A stretch of DNA of 64,000 bases, taken from contig ML133389.1 in NCBI GenBank assembly GCA_003864495.1, positions 868,001 through 932,000 of the forward strand. The letters run 5' to 3'. Below are positions 46,755-58,900 of this stretch, piece after piece. The DNA is from Nemopilema nomurai. Taxonomy: Eukaryota; Cnidaria; Scyphozoa; Rhizostomeae; Rhizostomatidae. Made by a program: the position numbers and the translations under genes. Each line of letters starts with the position of its first letter. The stretch's first letter is position 1. The notes beneath the pieces are model-generated. The model saw only the letters and a program-made list of their open reading frames with translations. It was not told where the DNA came from and did no database searches.

Positions 46755-46825
46755 GGTTCCTACTGACTGCGTTGCTCAACCTCTATGGACGATCCTAGCC
46801 AAAGTTGTCTTGTTTAACGTGCAGA
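46755..46825 (+). repeat. Dispersed 71-bp repeat, copy 2
   Basis: Matches 27202-27272 in the same orientation (see that entry). Confidence 0.75.
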
Positions 46826-49800
46826 GAACACGGAGCCAGGCCGAAAGAGAGAAAGAGACGACGCGTTGTCTGTTGTTTTCTGTAGCCCTGATTCTGAATG
46901 ACTTGACTTTACAATCATATTTATACTAACTAATCTAAAAATAAATTTGCTGTCGAGGGATGAGAGAGGATGATGAAATTGTGATGTAATGAGTATGGAA
47001 CAGTCTAGGCTGAGGAGCGAGAAAAGATGTGTCAGCATGACATGGTGTGCCCATGGAAAGTAGACAAAGGAGTCACTACACTACTTTTAGTCCTTCATTT
47101 ACAATTTTCTGTAATCAAACCATTTTTGGCTTGTTTCAAACCGAATATTCTCTCTACACTTGATAGTCAAACATGTTTCTTGCTTTTTTCAACTAACTTC
47201 TCCAATACATTTGCTGTTCTTTGCACATCCAACATGAACTAGTCATCTACATATAACGCGTCATAGATGACCATGTTAATCATCATTACACCATAATAAA
47301 CTGCATCCTGCTATTATTCTTTCAGTGTCCAGCCAGAGCATGTTGTACAAAGGCACCCCTGTAAATCATGATGACGTCACTTATCTCATTATCAAGCGTT
47401 GACCGATGACGTCATTCATTATCTTCTCTCATTATCTCATTATCATTATCAGACCGATTTGTTTGGGTCCTCGAATATTGCACCACCGTCGTTCATTTGG
47501 TTTATAGTTTCCGTCAAGCTTTTAATCATAACCTCCTTTGCAGATGTGAACATCTAATGCTTACCTCGTTTAGGTGTTCTCGCTTTGACCAGCGCTTTCT
47601 CCTTTCTGCCCAATGATCTTTAGCCTATTTATCATTTTGTGTTTTGTTGATTTTGCATCTGCTATTGACAGAGAGCTCTCCAATGTATTCCATCTGTGGC
47701 CCTAATATGTTCTAATTTTCCATGAATACAGTAGGTACAACTAGCAATCCACCTTTATCCCATAAGTTACATGGAGCAAAGTAGCAATGAGCTTCTGCAG
47801 TCCTAGATCTTTTCTAATGTATTGTCCGTTCATTGTTTATATGCTTTTCTGTTGCATTCCATGTTCCAACTTCGCTGGTAGTCAATGAACAGTTGCATTT
47901 TTGTACCCTATGTGCAACATGGTCCACTTTCTTGGTGGTTTATGATAGAAGTCTGCAATTTCCATTTGTGTAACTCACATCTAGAAATAGAAATGTCTAA
48001 TGCGTTAGTTTGAGCCACAACGATATATAATACACCGTTAGCCGAAAAGCATGTTGCTGACATTTTTCTAGCAATTTCTTATTAATTTTGCCTGGCGCAA
48101 TGGTATGTGAAACCAACTCGACTCATAACATAATCATTTCATCAGGATGGAGCCATTACTTGTTTGACAACACCTCAACTGACTTCTCGCTCAGCTACAT
48201 AATGTTTAGCTTAAATCAATGCCGTATAGCTCAAAGTCTGGCATCGAATAAGATCAGCATTAAGATACACGCTCTCTGGCAGCTCAGATGCCAGTGAATT
48301 TTCCATTTCTTTACTTTGATATGCATTTTGTGTCGAAAACTTTTTTCTTCTTATTTCTCGTGAAGATATAATGCCTGCCAAAAATCCTTGAACACCTCAG
48401 TATTTTCTCTGGTTTTTGCAATTTTTATTTCTTTGACACGCCACAAGCTGTTAAACCCCCTCCCCCCCCCCCCCAAAACAATGTTGGTAACAAAGTATAG
48501 CATCTAGTCAATCTGGGGGAAAAGTTTGGTGTAAAATTGACGCTTTGTTTAGCAGCAACACAAAATTTTTCGAAGGGGGGGAGGGCGAATCAAAGAATTG
48601 TCGCAAATGTGCCAATAATTTTGCCAAGCATTGTAGGCATTGATGTCGCTGCTTCATGAAATCAGAAAATTTTCTTTCTTTCTATAAAGTTGGTCTACGA
48701 AGATATACTCTTCTCTGTTCTTGTTCTCTACCCTGGGTATCAGACTCACTGCTCACTTATTATTATCATTTTTGACAATTTTTCTACCATTTCAACCATA
48801 TTTTGATTAGATAATTAACAAAATAGCGGTCAACTTTGTTGCAGTGGGAAGAAAAGGATTTTCCCATGGTGGCATCTCCACAAAGGGGATTCCCATGCTG
48901 CCGGATGAAAACAAGATATCTGACCATATTTTTCTTTTGGGATGTGTTTTGGGAAAATCGTTTAAAACCGCACACATTATGTATTACTCTAAGAATTTAG
49001 AGATTTACTGTAGTGGTTTCTTTTTATGGGTTTGGTGGGATAACCCGTCTAGAAGCAATTTGCTTTGTTCGAGAACAGTATGTCGTAGTCTAGACTGATT
49101 GTCCGATTCCAGCGAAGCCGAGGGCAAAATCCCGACAGAATCACCGCTTGACATGATTTCATGACAACACAAAAATATAATAGCAGTGTCTGGCCGATAA
49201 CAGGCCTAAATATTGCATCTCTTGGACGCAACATACTTTCGGCTGTGAAATGACTAGATAGACTTTTGAGGAGTGAGTGATTTGTGGAGGAAAACTTGTT
49301 TATGACAACTGAAAGTTATGGTTGGTAATTGTGTACATAATGGCGGAATTGGCAATATTTCATTTAAGATGAATTGATGCAGTGTTGCACGATACATTAT
49401 CTGGTATTTACGGAAGGCGTTTATTTACGTTTTGTTGTCAAGTTTCGACAAACATCAACGTCAAAGCTTCGAAATTTCAAAGTACGTTAGAATTCGCCAA
49501 AGTTGCATCGAGAACCGAACGAGTAAAAACATTTGACGTTAATAAAATATCGTCGCCTTGTTTTCGTTTCAATAAAAAGTGGAGAGCAGAACTGGATATT
49601 GGTTAAACTAAACTGTAGATCATTTTAAACGAAGTCCGGTTTCATTCTGTTTTGACACGTGGATACCCGACAACAGGATTTCAAAACAAAGAAATTATTC
49701 TGCCAGAAATATTTAACAAAGAGAGGACACGGAACAAATATGCCGAGTGAAAAGTCTGTGAATTTTGACACTCAGATTTAGGCAGACGCGAAATCTTGCG

Positions 49801-50458
49801 AGATTTAAATGAGTTGCTGAAATTTGCGACGTTGTTTCTGGCAACTGCGTGCTGGTGAAATTGTTGAAGTAGAGAAGTTTTATTTTATATTTCAAGGCGT
49901 TGTATGCAGGGAGCCGTTTCAGTTTACGAAATTGTTCGGTTTTCAAGAGAACTCTTTGGAGACATTTGTTACTAAAGAACGGAATTAAAGTGGTTTGGAT
50001 AGGGAAGTGAAATACAAGATCTACCTTGAATTTTTGGTACAGCCAACGGTTTGACCATTTTGGATCTGGTTTTTTATGTTGGACCTCGACTGGCTGGTTT
50101 CGTGGGAACGTGAAATATCGCGCATCAAATCTGCAAATCTTGTTGGCCTAGAAGGACTACTTCATCATTCCTTGTCTAACAATCAGAAATATTTCGCGAG
50201 GAGGCTTGCATTTTCTTCATTGTCATTTGTGGGTGATACCAACCACAGAAATTGTCATCTTCCCAACACGGCTGTAGCCTGTCCCGATCTAATTACGTCA
50301 CTGCCGTTGACCTCGTTTCAGTCATCGCTCCTCTCACAAGGAGTTCCCAGTCACAGAATTCTGTGTTCCGGTCTATCAAAACAACCCTAGCTGCGCAAGC
50401 CCCATGACATATTGCCATCTCTTTATATTGCCAGTCTGTTCGCCATTGGGTCATAATT

Positions 50459-50582
50459 ATGATTGATAATTTGCCTTATTTCCACCGTTCTCAGAGCGAT
50501 GCCGATCTCTCAGCCAAGTTATTGCAGTTAATAAGCCAAGCTGGCAAGGCGAGAATTGGAGCTCAAGACAAACACGATCAAG
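50459..50582 (+). CDS. Putative first coding exon, unknown protein
   Basis: An ATG at 50459 opens 41 codons plus one base, ending in a consensus donor, CAAG then GTAAGAG. The predicted start is polar and helical, with DADLSAKLLQLISQAGKA in the middle, unlike the AT-driven spurious frames nearby. The preceding kilobase could be 5' UTR. No domain recognised, and no convincing second exon was found before the window ends, so the next exon may lie beyond 64 kb. A chance open frame is a real alternative. Confidence 0.3.
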
Positions 50583-53567
50583 GTAAGAGCCTTTACTTCA
50601 AAAAGTACAAATTTGTGTCTTTTATAATGTTGAAGTTTGTTTGTTGTCTTCAAGCGCCGGAACGTTTTTTGGTCTTATTTACAAGACTATTGAAGTAAAA
50701 TTGACTCGCCTGAGCGGATTTGGTAACTTTCCAACAAATCTGAAACTCCCTTATCTTTATTTTCTTTCTTTTAAGAATGAACTTCCTTTTTGTTGTTACA
50801 ACCCTTTTGTTTTAAAGAAGCGGAAGATATTATTTGTGCGCCATTTTCCGCAGTTCGCAAGTCCTTTTTCAATGAAAAATTTTCTAAACAACCAATGGAC
50901 CATGTTTGTTTATCCGCAATTGAAGTATTGATACATTTTTGTAATTTCATTTGGTGAATAATTTGCCAGAGCTTCTTATTATTTCACTTGTGAAGGTTTT
51001 CTACTTGAGTCGTAAAGTCCCATTTCTAGATACATAGTTATTATAATAGATAATCAACGCGTCTACCAAAATATAGTAACTTTCGTTAATTTTCCTGTTG
51101 TTATTATCCAGATAAAACAAAAGAAAAATGTATCACTTTTGCAACAACAGTTACGATAACTAACAGTTTTTTTTCGGACATTTCCCTGTTTCGCAAATGT
51201 TAGGTCGTAAAATCATCTTTTGCGCGTTTTCCCGACAGAAAGGCATTTACGACAATTTCACCCAAGGCCATGTCATGCTGGGGACATAGGGAGATTGAGA
51301 TGGGTCAAATGGTTTTGTTAGCGGCCAATATGCCTGCTCTCTATTTTACCAGGAGAGAAATGTTTGTCAATTGAAACCCGCTGTTACGTATACGAATTCT
51401 GAACCGAACTTGGTTAATAGATCTATCAGCGAGAAAGGCAGGACTTGGGCCATCGAAAATGTCAATTTTTTCAGTAAAACCCAAGCAAGGCAAAATCGAC
51501 AGAGCAATTATTCTTACTTTGTATAGTTATAACAGCTCGTAATATTTTCCCCTTCAAACTACGACCTTGCCCAAAGTTCTGTGAAGATAGGTAGGGTCTA
51601 GCCAAAATGTGTCTTTTTGGCCAATTTTCACACACATTTCAGTACTGTTTAAATTTTCTCAATATACCAAAAAGTTATTGAAATGACGATTTGTTAAAAA
51701 CAATAACATATGATCAAATGTTGAATCCAATCTGCCTTTGTTTTGTCTTAAGTATTGTCTGGTATGGTCGAATTCAAGATACTTAATTGCTCTCAAAAAC
51801 TTTGTTTGAAAATCTTTCCATTATAATTTCCTGCTTTATAAAGTTTTGTCTCGGGCTTACAGAAAGACATTGACCCCGGATATATAAAGGGACGAGGTAA
51901 TTTCCTCTCCAACTTCAGGGTGCACAACGGATTTTATAATTTTCTGATACAAAGTGAAGCTTTTTGATAGTGACGATTTTATTTTTTGTATTTATTTATA
52001 CTACATTTTGCCTCTTTAATACGAAAGGAAACGACATAAAGGGGTACTCTCTGAACCCTGCAGTCTGTGAGCTCGAGGGTCAAGGGGGGAATTGCTAACA
52101 GGCAAGGAATTTCCAAGGGCCTAGCCCACATGCCATTTTTGTTTTTATCTGTCTTCCCGGACTTCAACGTCCCAAGGTTTATATCGTTACTTTTTGTGCC
52201 CCTGTGAGCCAGTTTGTTGTTAAATTTAGTCAGTAAAAGGAAAATGGAGAATTTTCGAGTCCCCTTAGAATTGTGTAGAAGGTCCCCTTAGAAGCCATAC
52301 GAACATAGAATAGAACGATAGGCCGTCAACTTGATGTTTGTGAATGTTCTATTGCATCAATTGCTGCCCACTGGAATTTTGTTTTTATAAAAAGTCCTTA
52401 TTTGATGAGTTTGTAGGGCGGAGGAGAATAACATACTCGTTTCAACTCATAAGAACGCGGAAAATGCTTGGCCACCCGGAAATTTAGGAAGTTAATTGAA
52501 GACAAGGAAATGCCACGTTAAATTATGGCTGGATTTAATTACATTTTCTGGAAATGATTGCATTTTGACTATTGTAAACGCCATCGCATTATTTCATTAC
52601 AGACTCAAAGGTATGTTCAAGATGAATTTTCTGTTTAGTCAGAATGGCCCTCTGATGCCATAGGCCCTAGGTTGCGACGTGTTTTCATAGTACTTTATAA
52701 AAGCAGCATACGTCATATTGCCGGAGGCTCCTGTACATCTGCTTAGAATTTGATTTAAAAATGCAGTGGATATGTCCTAGCATTTCTTTAAAGCTTGTCG
52801 CGAATCCAGAAGTTCTTTTGATCGATCTCGTAATTTTGATAGGCCTAAATTCACATTAGTGTCAGTATTATTTGATGTCTTCTGTAAGTAAGAAATTTCT
52901 CGGTATCCTGTACCTCGAGGGTGGAATGTCTTTGTATCTTGTTTTGCAAATCGCGCTGTGTTCTTCGAACGGTGTACGAGACCCCTTTCATTATTGTGAC
53001 TCCGTAGTGAATGCATTCTACGCATGCGCAAATGTGAATACCCATTCACGTTAAGCTTCGAATCTATTGTCTTCGAAATGTCGGGCTCTTCAAAACCAAT
53101 AGAAGTTGCTCTACACACAATGGAACTTTCTAAATCAAAGTACAAGTTGCTTTTTTAGGAAGAAGTACTCAAGTTTGTTTTTCTAAGAATGGCGAAGTTT
53201 TCCTTGGTGAAGTAGATTCGCGTCATTACTTCAGGTACTCGTGTTATGATGACCTTGCTCTCCATTAAACCACGTGACCGAGGCTGTAGAAAACATCGGG
53301 AAATGACCTTAAGCGGATATAGCCAGTTGTGATCAATAAAGTACTTTAAGCATGCGAAATTATTATTCCACTATTTCTTGCTATTGAGAAGACGATACTT
53401 TATATTCTTTGTAAGGTTTATGCGTTAGTTGATTTTTCGATGCAAGCGAAACACCGCGGCCTAAAGTCTTCACACCAGTATCTGTGGGACAATAAATCCT
53501 AGCGCGAAATATTTCGTATATGAATTATGCGATGCCCGCCAGCCATGATCAGCATTGACCTAGAAAT
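50583..53567. other. Non-coding stretch
   Basis: If the exon at 50459-50582 is real this is its intron. I see no gene or repeat family here. Confidence 0.45.
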
Positions 53568-53832
53568 CCGGACTTATCTATCCGGACAAACTTGGCCACC
53601 CGGGGCTAACGTGGCCACTCGGACTAACTTGGCCACTTAGGGCTAACCTGGCCATCCGGACTAACCTGGCCATCCGAACTTATCTGGCCACCCGGACAAA
53701 CCTGGCCATCCGGACTAACCTGGCCATCCGGACTAACCTGGCCACCCGGACCAACCTGGCCACCCGGACTAACCTGGCCACCCGGACTAACCTGCCCACC
53801 CGGGGCTAACTTGGTCATCCAGGTTGACCTGG
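53568..53832. repeat. 18-bp minisatellite
   Basis: Roughly a dozen copies of CTGGCCACCCGGACTAAC and close variants (CATCC for CACCC, GGGGCTAAC, TTATCT). Because 18 is six codons, the minus strand reads as GGQVSP-type repeats within a 91-codon frame. I regard that as a by-product. Confidence 0.92.
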
Positions 53833-54347
53833 TAGCTTGAACGAACGTCGATACCCGGACATACATTGCGGACTCTGTCGCTACAACCCAGAGTTTCACT
53901 CTAGGTGCACTGTTGGACCACAGTTCCTGGACTGTGACACGAATATCATCCTTTTGGAGATTCTTCTGTTTGTACCCCCGTCATAGCTGTAACGATCCAA
54001 CAGCAAAATACATTAAAGATTTTGATTATTTCCGGAGGTAGACCGCAAAAAATAGGGAGAAAGATATCTGGAAGCTTGCTTTATTGTCTGTCTTGACAAT
54101 CTCTGTCATTAGAAGCCCGAGGGGTTGAAGCAATAGGCGGAATTTTGTAGCCAATAACTGACCGAGAAAAGGGCAGAGCCGGCTCATTGTTATTTGCAGG
54201 GTAAAGAGAGACTCCTAATCGGCTTTTCCTCTTGGAAAAACGCACCCTGAAAAGAAATTAGCATGGGAAGGGCCCGCCAAGCTGGGACCCAATGAGTTTG
54301 GTTCAGGGAGGGGGGTGATAAGTGGTTTATTAAAAGACCAGGTTATA
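53833..54347. other. Non-coding spacer
   Basis: No features recognised between the minisatellite and the MITE. Confidence 0.5.
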
Positions 54348-54716
54348 CACGCTTTTTTATAAGGAACCTACCACAAGGCCTAGTTCCAAAAGTTCCTTAT
54401 TCGTTGACCTCAAGTCATCAGATTTTAGTACTAAAAGTTCCTTAAAAGTTCCTTGATTTTCACTGCACATCAATAAGCCTTAACACTTAGAGAGAGAGAG
54501 AGGGGCGAGATAGAATATGCGGAAACTACTCAATGAAGCACTTGTCACACGAATAGCAAACAATCTATGCGAGTATTGGCTGCAAATGAATAGAACGAGC
54601 TTTTTAGCTCTTGATGCTTCCTTAGGGATTTCGTTTTTAGTAGTATAAGTTCTTTATATATTTCGGCCTTCTACATGTAGGTTCCTTATAAAGTGGTTCC
54701 TTATAAAAAGAGCGTG
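54348..54716 (-). mobile_element. Tc1/mariner-like MITE, copy 2 (inverted)
   Basis: A 369-bp element flanked by TA on both sides (54346-54347 and 54717-54718). The ends are CACGCTTTTTTATAAGGAACC-like and its complement. The interior is the reverse complement of 20452-20860, with a few internal indels (for example an added AG run near 54490). Intact TA duplication and matching ends identify the family as Tc1/mariner-type. Confidence 0.9.
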
Positions 54717-55650
54717 TAGTCCGCCACATGCTGCTATGTACTGCTTTTTGCCGAATAAAAGCCGCTATAATTGAAGGAGAGAATGAAGAAGCAAGGTGTA
54801 CTGCAAATCCACGGTTCCTTTTATTGTCAAAGAACAGCATCATTTATAAATTTTAGCAGTTTCCAGATAACGCTCTTTATAAGCAACTCAGTAGATTTGA
54901 AAATGGCAGAGGTAGGCACTGCATCCAGGAGTAAAAATGGTATTTTGGTTGGCCTCTGCGCCAAGGAGTACCCAAGAGAATTGTAAACGAACTAGATCAT
55001 GCTTTTAGATCCCCAAGAGGCTCTTTCCGATTGACCTCTCCCATGTCTCTTTGCAGTTCGGTAACGTTTATTTGAAGTCCTTCTGAGATAACTCCGCACG
55101 CACCCATATGCCCTAGGGAGAGGGGTTCGTGTCTTCGCAAATGTTCAACAGGGAATCCTTCAAAACACCGTGATAAGGATGATTTCGAAAGGGGAAAGGA
55201 AGTTATAGATTGGAAGACGAGACTTTTGTTAGGATAATCGCTTGATATGATACTAATGAGATTAGCAGTTTTCGTTTTGTTTGCTACGATTAACAGCAGC
55301 TGGCTTGACATTCGAGATCAGTTGCCCCGAAAGCTTCTGTCAGAAATACTGCGTGCATCCCAACCAGTTTTTAGGAATCAGAGATGCTTGTACAAGCCAA
55401 TATTATAGCACAAAACGTTTTCTTGGGATGTGCAGAAGAATGGATCTAAGCGGTCATTTTCAGATACAAGGTTGTCCCAAGATCACATGGCTATGGTTGG
55501 AAGTGGCCTAGTGTTCATATAAGCGAAACATTTGATTGTAAAAGCAGGTACCGCCGAATTTTTTAACTTATCTGTGGAAATTTTGCCTAAAATTTTGTGT
55601 TTACCGTAATCTGGAATTTCCCATGGTCCTTCGCGATTACCATGTCCATT

Positions 55651-55924
55651 CACTGATCTCTATAAAGGACTGGATCGAGCCTCTATTGTTTCAGACTGAG
55701 GTCAATATTGCTTTTCCGCGTGGGACCAGCGGTAGAGTGTGGGTCTACAAAACTATGTCAAGTTATCAAGAAATTTCCCAACGTCCGTTTAGCTCTCATA
55801 TCGGTTCCCTTCGGTGATCGCGGTGGGTCCCACGATTCTAGGGCCTAATCAAATTTAGCGGGCCTCGATTCTCATGTGGGTCAAACAATAAGAAGCTCGA
55901 TCCAGTCTTTTATAGAGATCAGTG
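55651..55924. mobile_element. MITE with ~40-bp terminal inverted repeats
   Basis: The left end CACTGATCTCTATAAAGGAC pairs with the right end, where the complement reads CACTGATCTCTATAAAAGAC. Similarity continues through TGGATCGAGC..TCT.TTGTTT. The flanks TGTCCATT and TGTCCGCC are similar over five bases, perhaps a decayed 8-bp target duplication (hAT-like). No coding capacity. Confidence 0.82.
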
Positions 55925-58900
55925 TGTCCGCCCAATACGAGGTGAGACCACCTTTTGTAGTTTCTCCTTTCCGATTTGATACCGAGGCTTAAAAATGACG
56001 TCATCACAAAATTTGTCTTAACAGTGAACTCTTGTTTTCTTTATGTTCATGAAGTTTGAAACTGAACCTCAAATACAGAAATTCAACAAGGAATCAACAA
56101 TAGTTCGCGTTGTAGCTAAACTACGGTGTTGCGCAGTGACCCACGAGAAATTGATGTCAATAGATTCAGCACGAGGTCGAGTTTCTTCCGTGTATACATT
56201 CGACTTCCCTTTCCGCGTGGCGGCCTAATAGTTCTATAGAATTATCAACGCAGTCGATGTTCAAGTCGCGAAGAGATTGTTTGTTCCACGTTCAGAATGC
56301 GAGTGAACCTCGTAGATCTGGCGGTGAGTTTTCTGGATCATTTTTGCGGTATGGGCCTTGTTGTTGTTGCTGTCTATCTTAACGCCATTCTATCATTGAT
56401 CTCAAAAAATGATCAGTGGTAGCTCTATAGCTCGAGATATATTCATCATACAGTAACGAAACAAGCAGCAAAATGCATCACATTGAATGCTCTTTCCGTT
56501 TAGTCTATTTTTAGAAAATTGAATTTTTTTGTTCAAAAATGAACATTTTTGCAAGGCTATTGCCTTTGCGTTTGCATCGGTTGACAGTCATTTTAAAGCT
56601 TTGTAACTCGACAAATATTCATCATTCAGTAACGAAATAACCATCACAATGCTTCGTAGTATTTTTTTAGGCCAGTTCATTTTCTAGAGGAATGGCCTAA
56701 AGGGAAAACATGTTCGTAGTATTTCTGCTGACATTTTCAGATCACAAATCTTGCAAATAGCGCAGAACAGTGGCACCACAGTTGTTGCATGCTTGGTACA
56801 GCGCTCGACACATCCTCGGAGTATTAAAACCTGGGAAAATGACCAAAGGCCGACAAAATAGCCAGTTTTTGATCGTAAACACTAAAGGATGTGAGAGGAG
56901 TGCATGATTGGCTATCTAATGGCCAATCAGCGTCCACTTCACAACTTCTTTAGAAGGCCCAAGTGAAAAGACGAACGCTTTCTGTTTATACATTTAAATT
57001 CTTTTGGTATTATGAGGCGACTGCGCACTTTCTGCATGGCCTTTCTTTCGGGTTCTATAATTTATTAAGAGATTGTTGTTTTCATAATATTTTTGGTCTA
57101 TTGCATGTGCAGACGAGGTAAAGAGCTTCTATTTCTTGGTTCAGTGAAAAGTTTCAAAAAACCGGGGGGCTATTTCACCGAGATTACCTTCCGTTACTAC
57201 ACTACCTTGGCCTAGACACCCATGTGATAAATAGGCAATATAAGTACCCTTCCGAAATGCCTGATATGTTTCACAGAACACAGGTGTTAACTTTGAGTCT
57301 TCTGGGCTGACTTGGGTCGCCATGTTGAAACTTGGCATCAGCCGGAAAGGATTGGGACTGGATTTGCCTAGTGCCTGTTAACAATGTGCAGTGCACACGC
57401 TTGTTTTTTAAAGAAGCTAGGCAATTTCTGCAAGTTTATTCAAATTTTTTAGCCAGTCTTGGCAGATCACAACTGCTCTTTATTTTTGTATGCCTTCAGG
57501 AAATCCGACCCGGTTGTTTTTTCTGCAAGAAAATTTTTTTGAAATCAGATTCGAGAGGTTCTTGGCTTCATGCTTTTGACGTCATTCGGGGTTATTTATA
57601 ATCCAATGGGACTTCAGTGGCCCGGTCGTGATGCACACAAGAACGGACATGGCCCATGTTGCCCGGACTTTGGTCATCTTTGACTTTAGGGCAACCTTGT
57701 TCCCCTGTAACTTTTTACCGAGGGGCAAATCAGTCCAAAAAATCTCGTACACCTTTTGCGAAAATTCTATTGCTTCATCAAAAAATCCCTGGAAATCCCA
57801 TTGTTTTCGTGAAAATCTCGTACGCTATTTGCAACAGTGAATTGCCCCTCGCTTTTTAGCACTAAGAGCTGACTATCAAATTCTAATGAAACCTGAGGGG
57901 GTGTCTTGAGAGGAGCTAGTTGTGTTTGTGAGAAAATTGGGTACGTGGGCGCTGGGCGGTCCTCATCATACGATCAATAACACAGTTTTAGCTTTTCTGC
58001 AAATATTTATTTGCGCATAATGCTGGATGAAATCTTGAGCCATTGCTTCCCTGTACAAGCTTTATTGTGCTGTTTTCGCACCCGCAACAACTTGATTGGT
58101 TGTTTCTTGATTGACAGTCGTAGCTCGTCCAATACGATTCACCATTAGTTATCGCTTGGAGAACAGCTCCTTAGTCCTTATATGGTTGTACGATGTTTAT
58201 CGGCCATTAAATCCCCCGCCGAAAATTAAAAAAGGTGTATTTATTGCATGTCGAATGCCAAATTCTACTGCAAGTTTAGATCATTTGTGAAAATGTGTTT
58301 TTTTGCCAATTCAAAATGTGTTGTTGCGAGGGAGAGCATCAGTACCAACTAGTAAACAATATTCACAAATTTCGCATTAAATGTTGACAGAAAACTTAAT
58401 TTTTGTAGGCAAAAATTTTTTGAGCGAATCAAAAGAACTTAACTTTGAAAATATAGACTTGAATAGAGCGAGGAAATTTAATTTAAGGCCCATTCTGGTG
58501 TCCATAGTTAAGCTAACATCTCCGTTCATTTCAAATCAACCGATTTCAGGATGTCAACAAACAAACTGTGGCTTACCAGATTCCTGCTAAACTTTGAAGT
58601 ATTATTTGTGACTCCCATGAGGCTAAATTTGTAGGATGTTAATCCCAGGCCAAGATTCACCACAAGTTTGCTATGGCTAGGCCACCGGACTCTTTGATAT
58701 TCTTAGAGGTTTTGTTGACGTCATCGACACTTTTGTTTTGAAAGCCACCAGTTGCTTTCGAAACTGTAATGCATCAGTCCTCAGAAAGTAGATTATGCAA
58801 AGCATTTCCAAATTGAAGTTTATATGGTACTTGAACTTCAGCGTATAAATATTTAGTTTATTCTTGGTTTGTATGTTCTATACTGTCACATGTTTACATG

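Larger units (their letters stand above)
37826..50458. other. Long non-coding region with scattered tandem repeats
   Basis: No exon I can support in 12.6 kb. Open frames are short or low complexity, such as the Phe/Ser-rich frame over the CT tract at 46.6 kb. It holds the repeats listed separately and several TGACGTCA sites. The AT-rich background with stops in all frames looks like intergenic or long-intron DNA. Confidence 0.5.

Noticed and set aside
46232..46755. Open frames of 147 and 117 codons
   Set aside because: Low-complexity Ser/Phe-rich translation of a CT-rich tract in two overlapping frames; no domain.
46980..47990. Possible degenerate reverse transcriptase / GIY-YIG (Penelope-like) relic on the minus strand
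   Set aside because: Fragments such as NSKCIGEVS loosely resemble the motif, but I could not link enough consecutive motifs in any frame order. A translated search against Penelope and DIRS proteins would settle it.
50076..50390. 104-codon open frame MLDLDWLVSW...
   Set aside because: No domain and poor start context. More likely 5' UTR or intergenic; kept only the downstream exon with a donor, at low confidence.
52777..53145. 122-codon minus-strand open frame
   Set aside because: No recognisable domain, no splice context, and overlapping open frames on both strands.
55281..55511. Cys-containing 76-codon frame resembling a small secreted protein
   Set aside because: No signal peptide, no splice sites, no family match.
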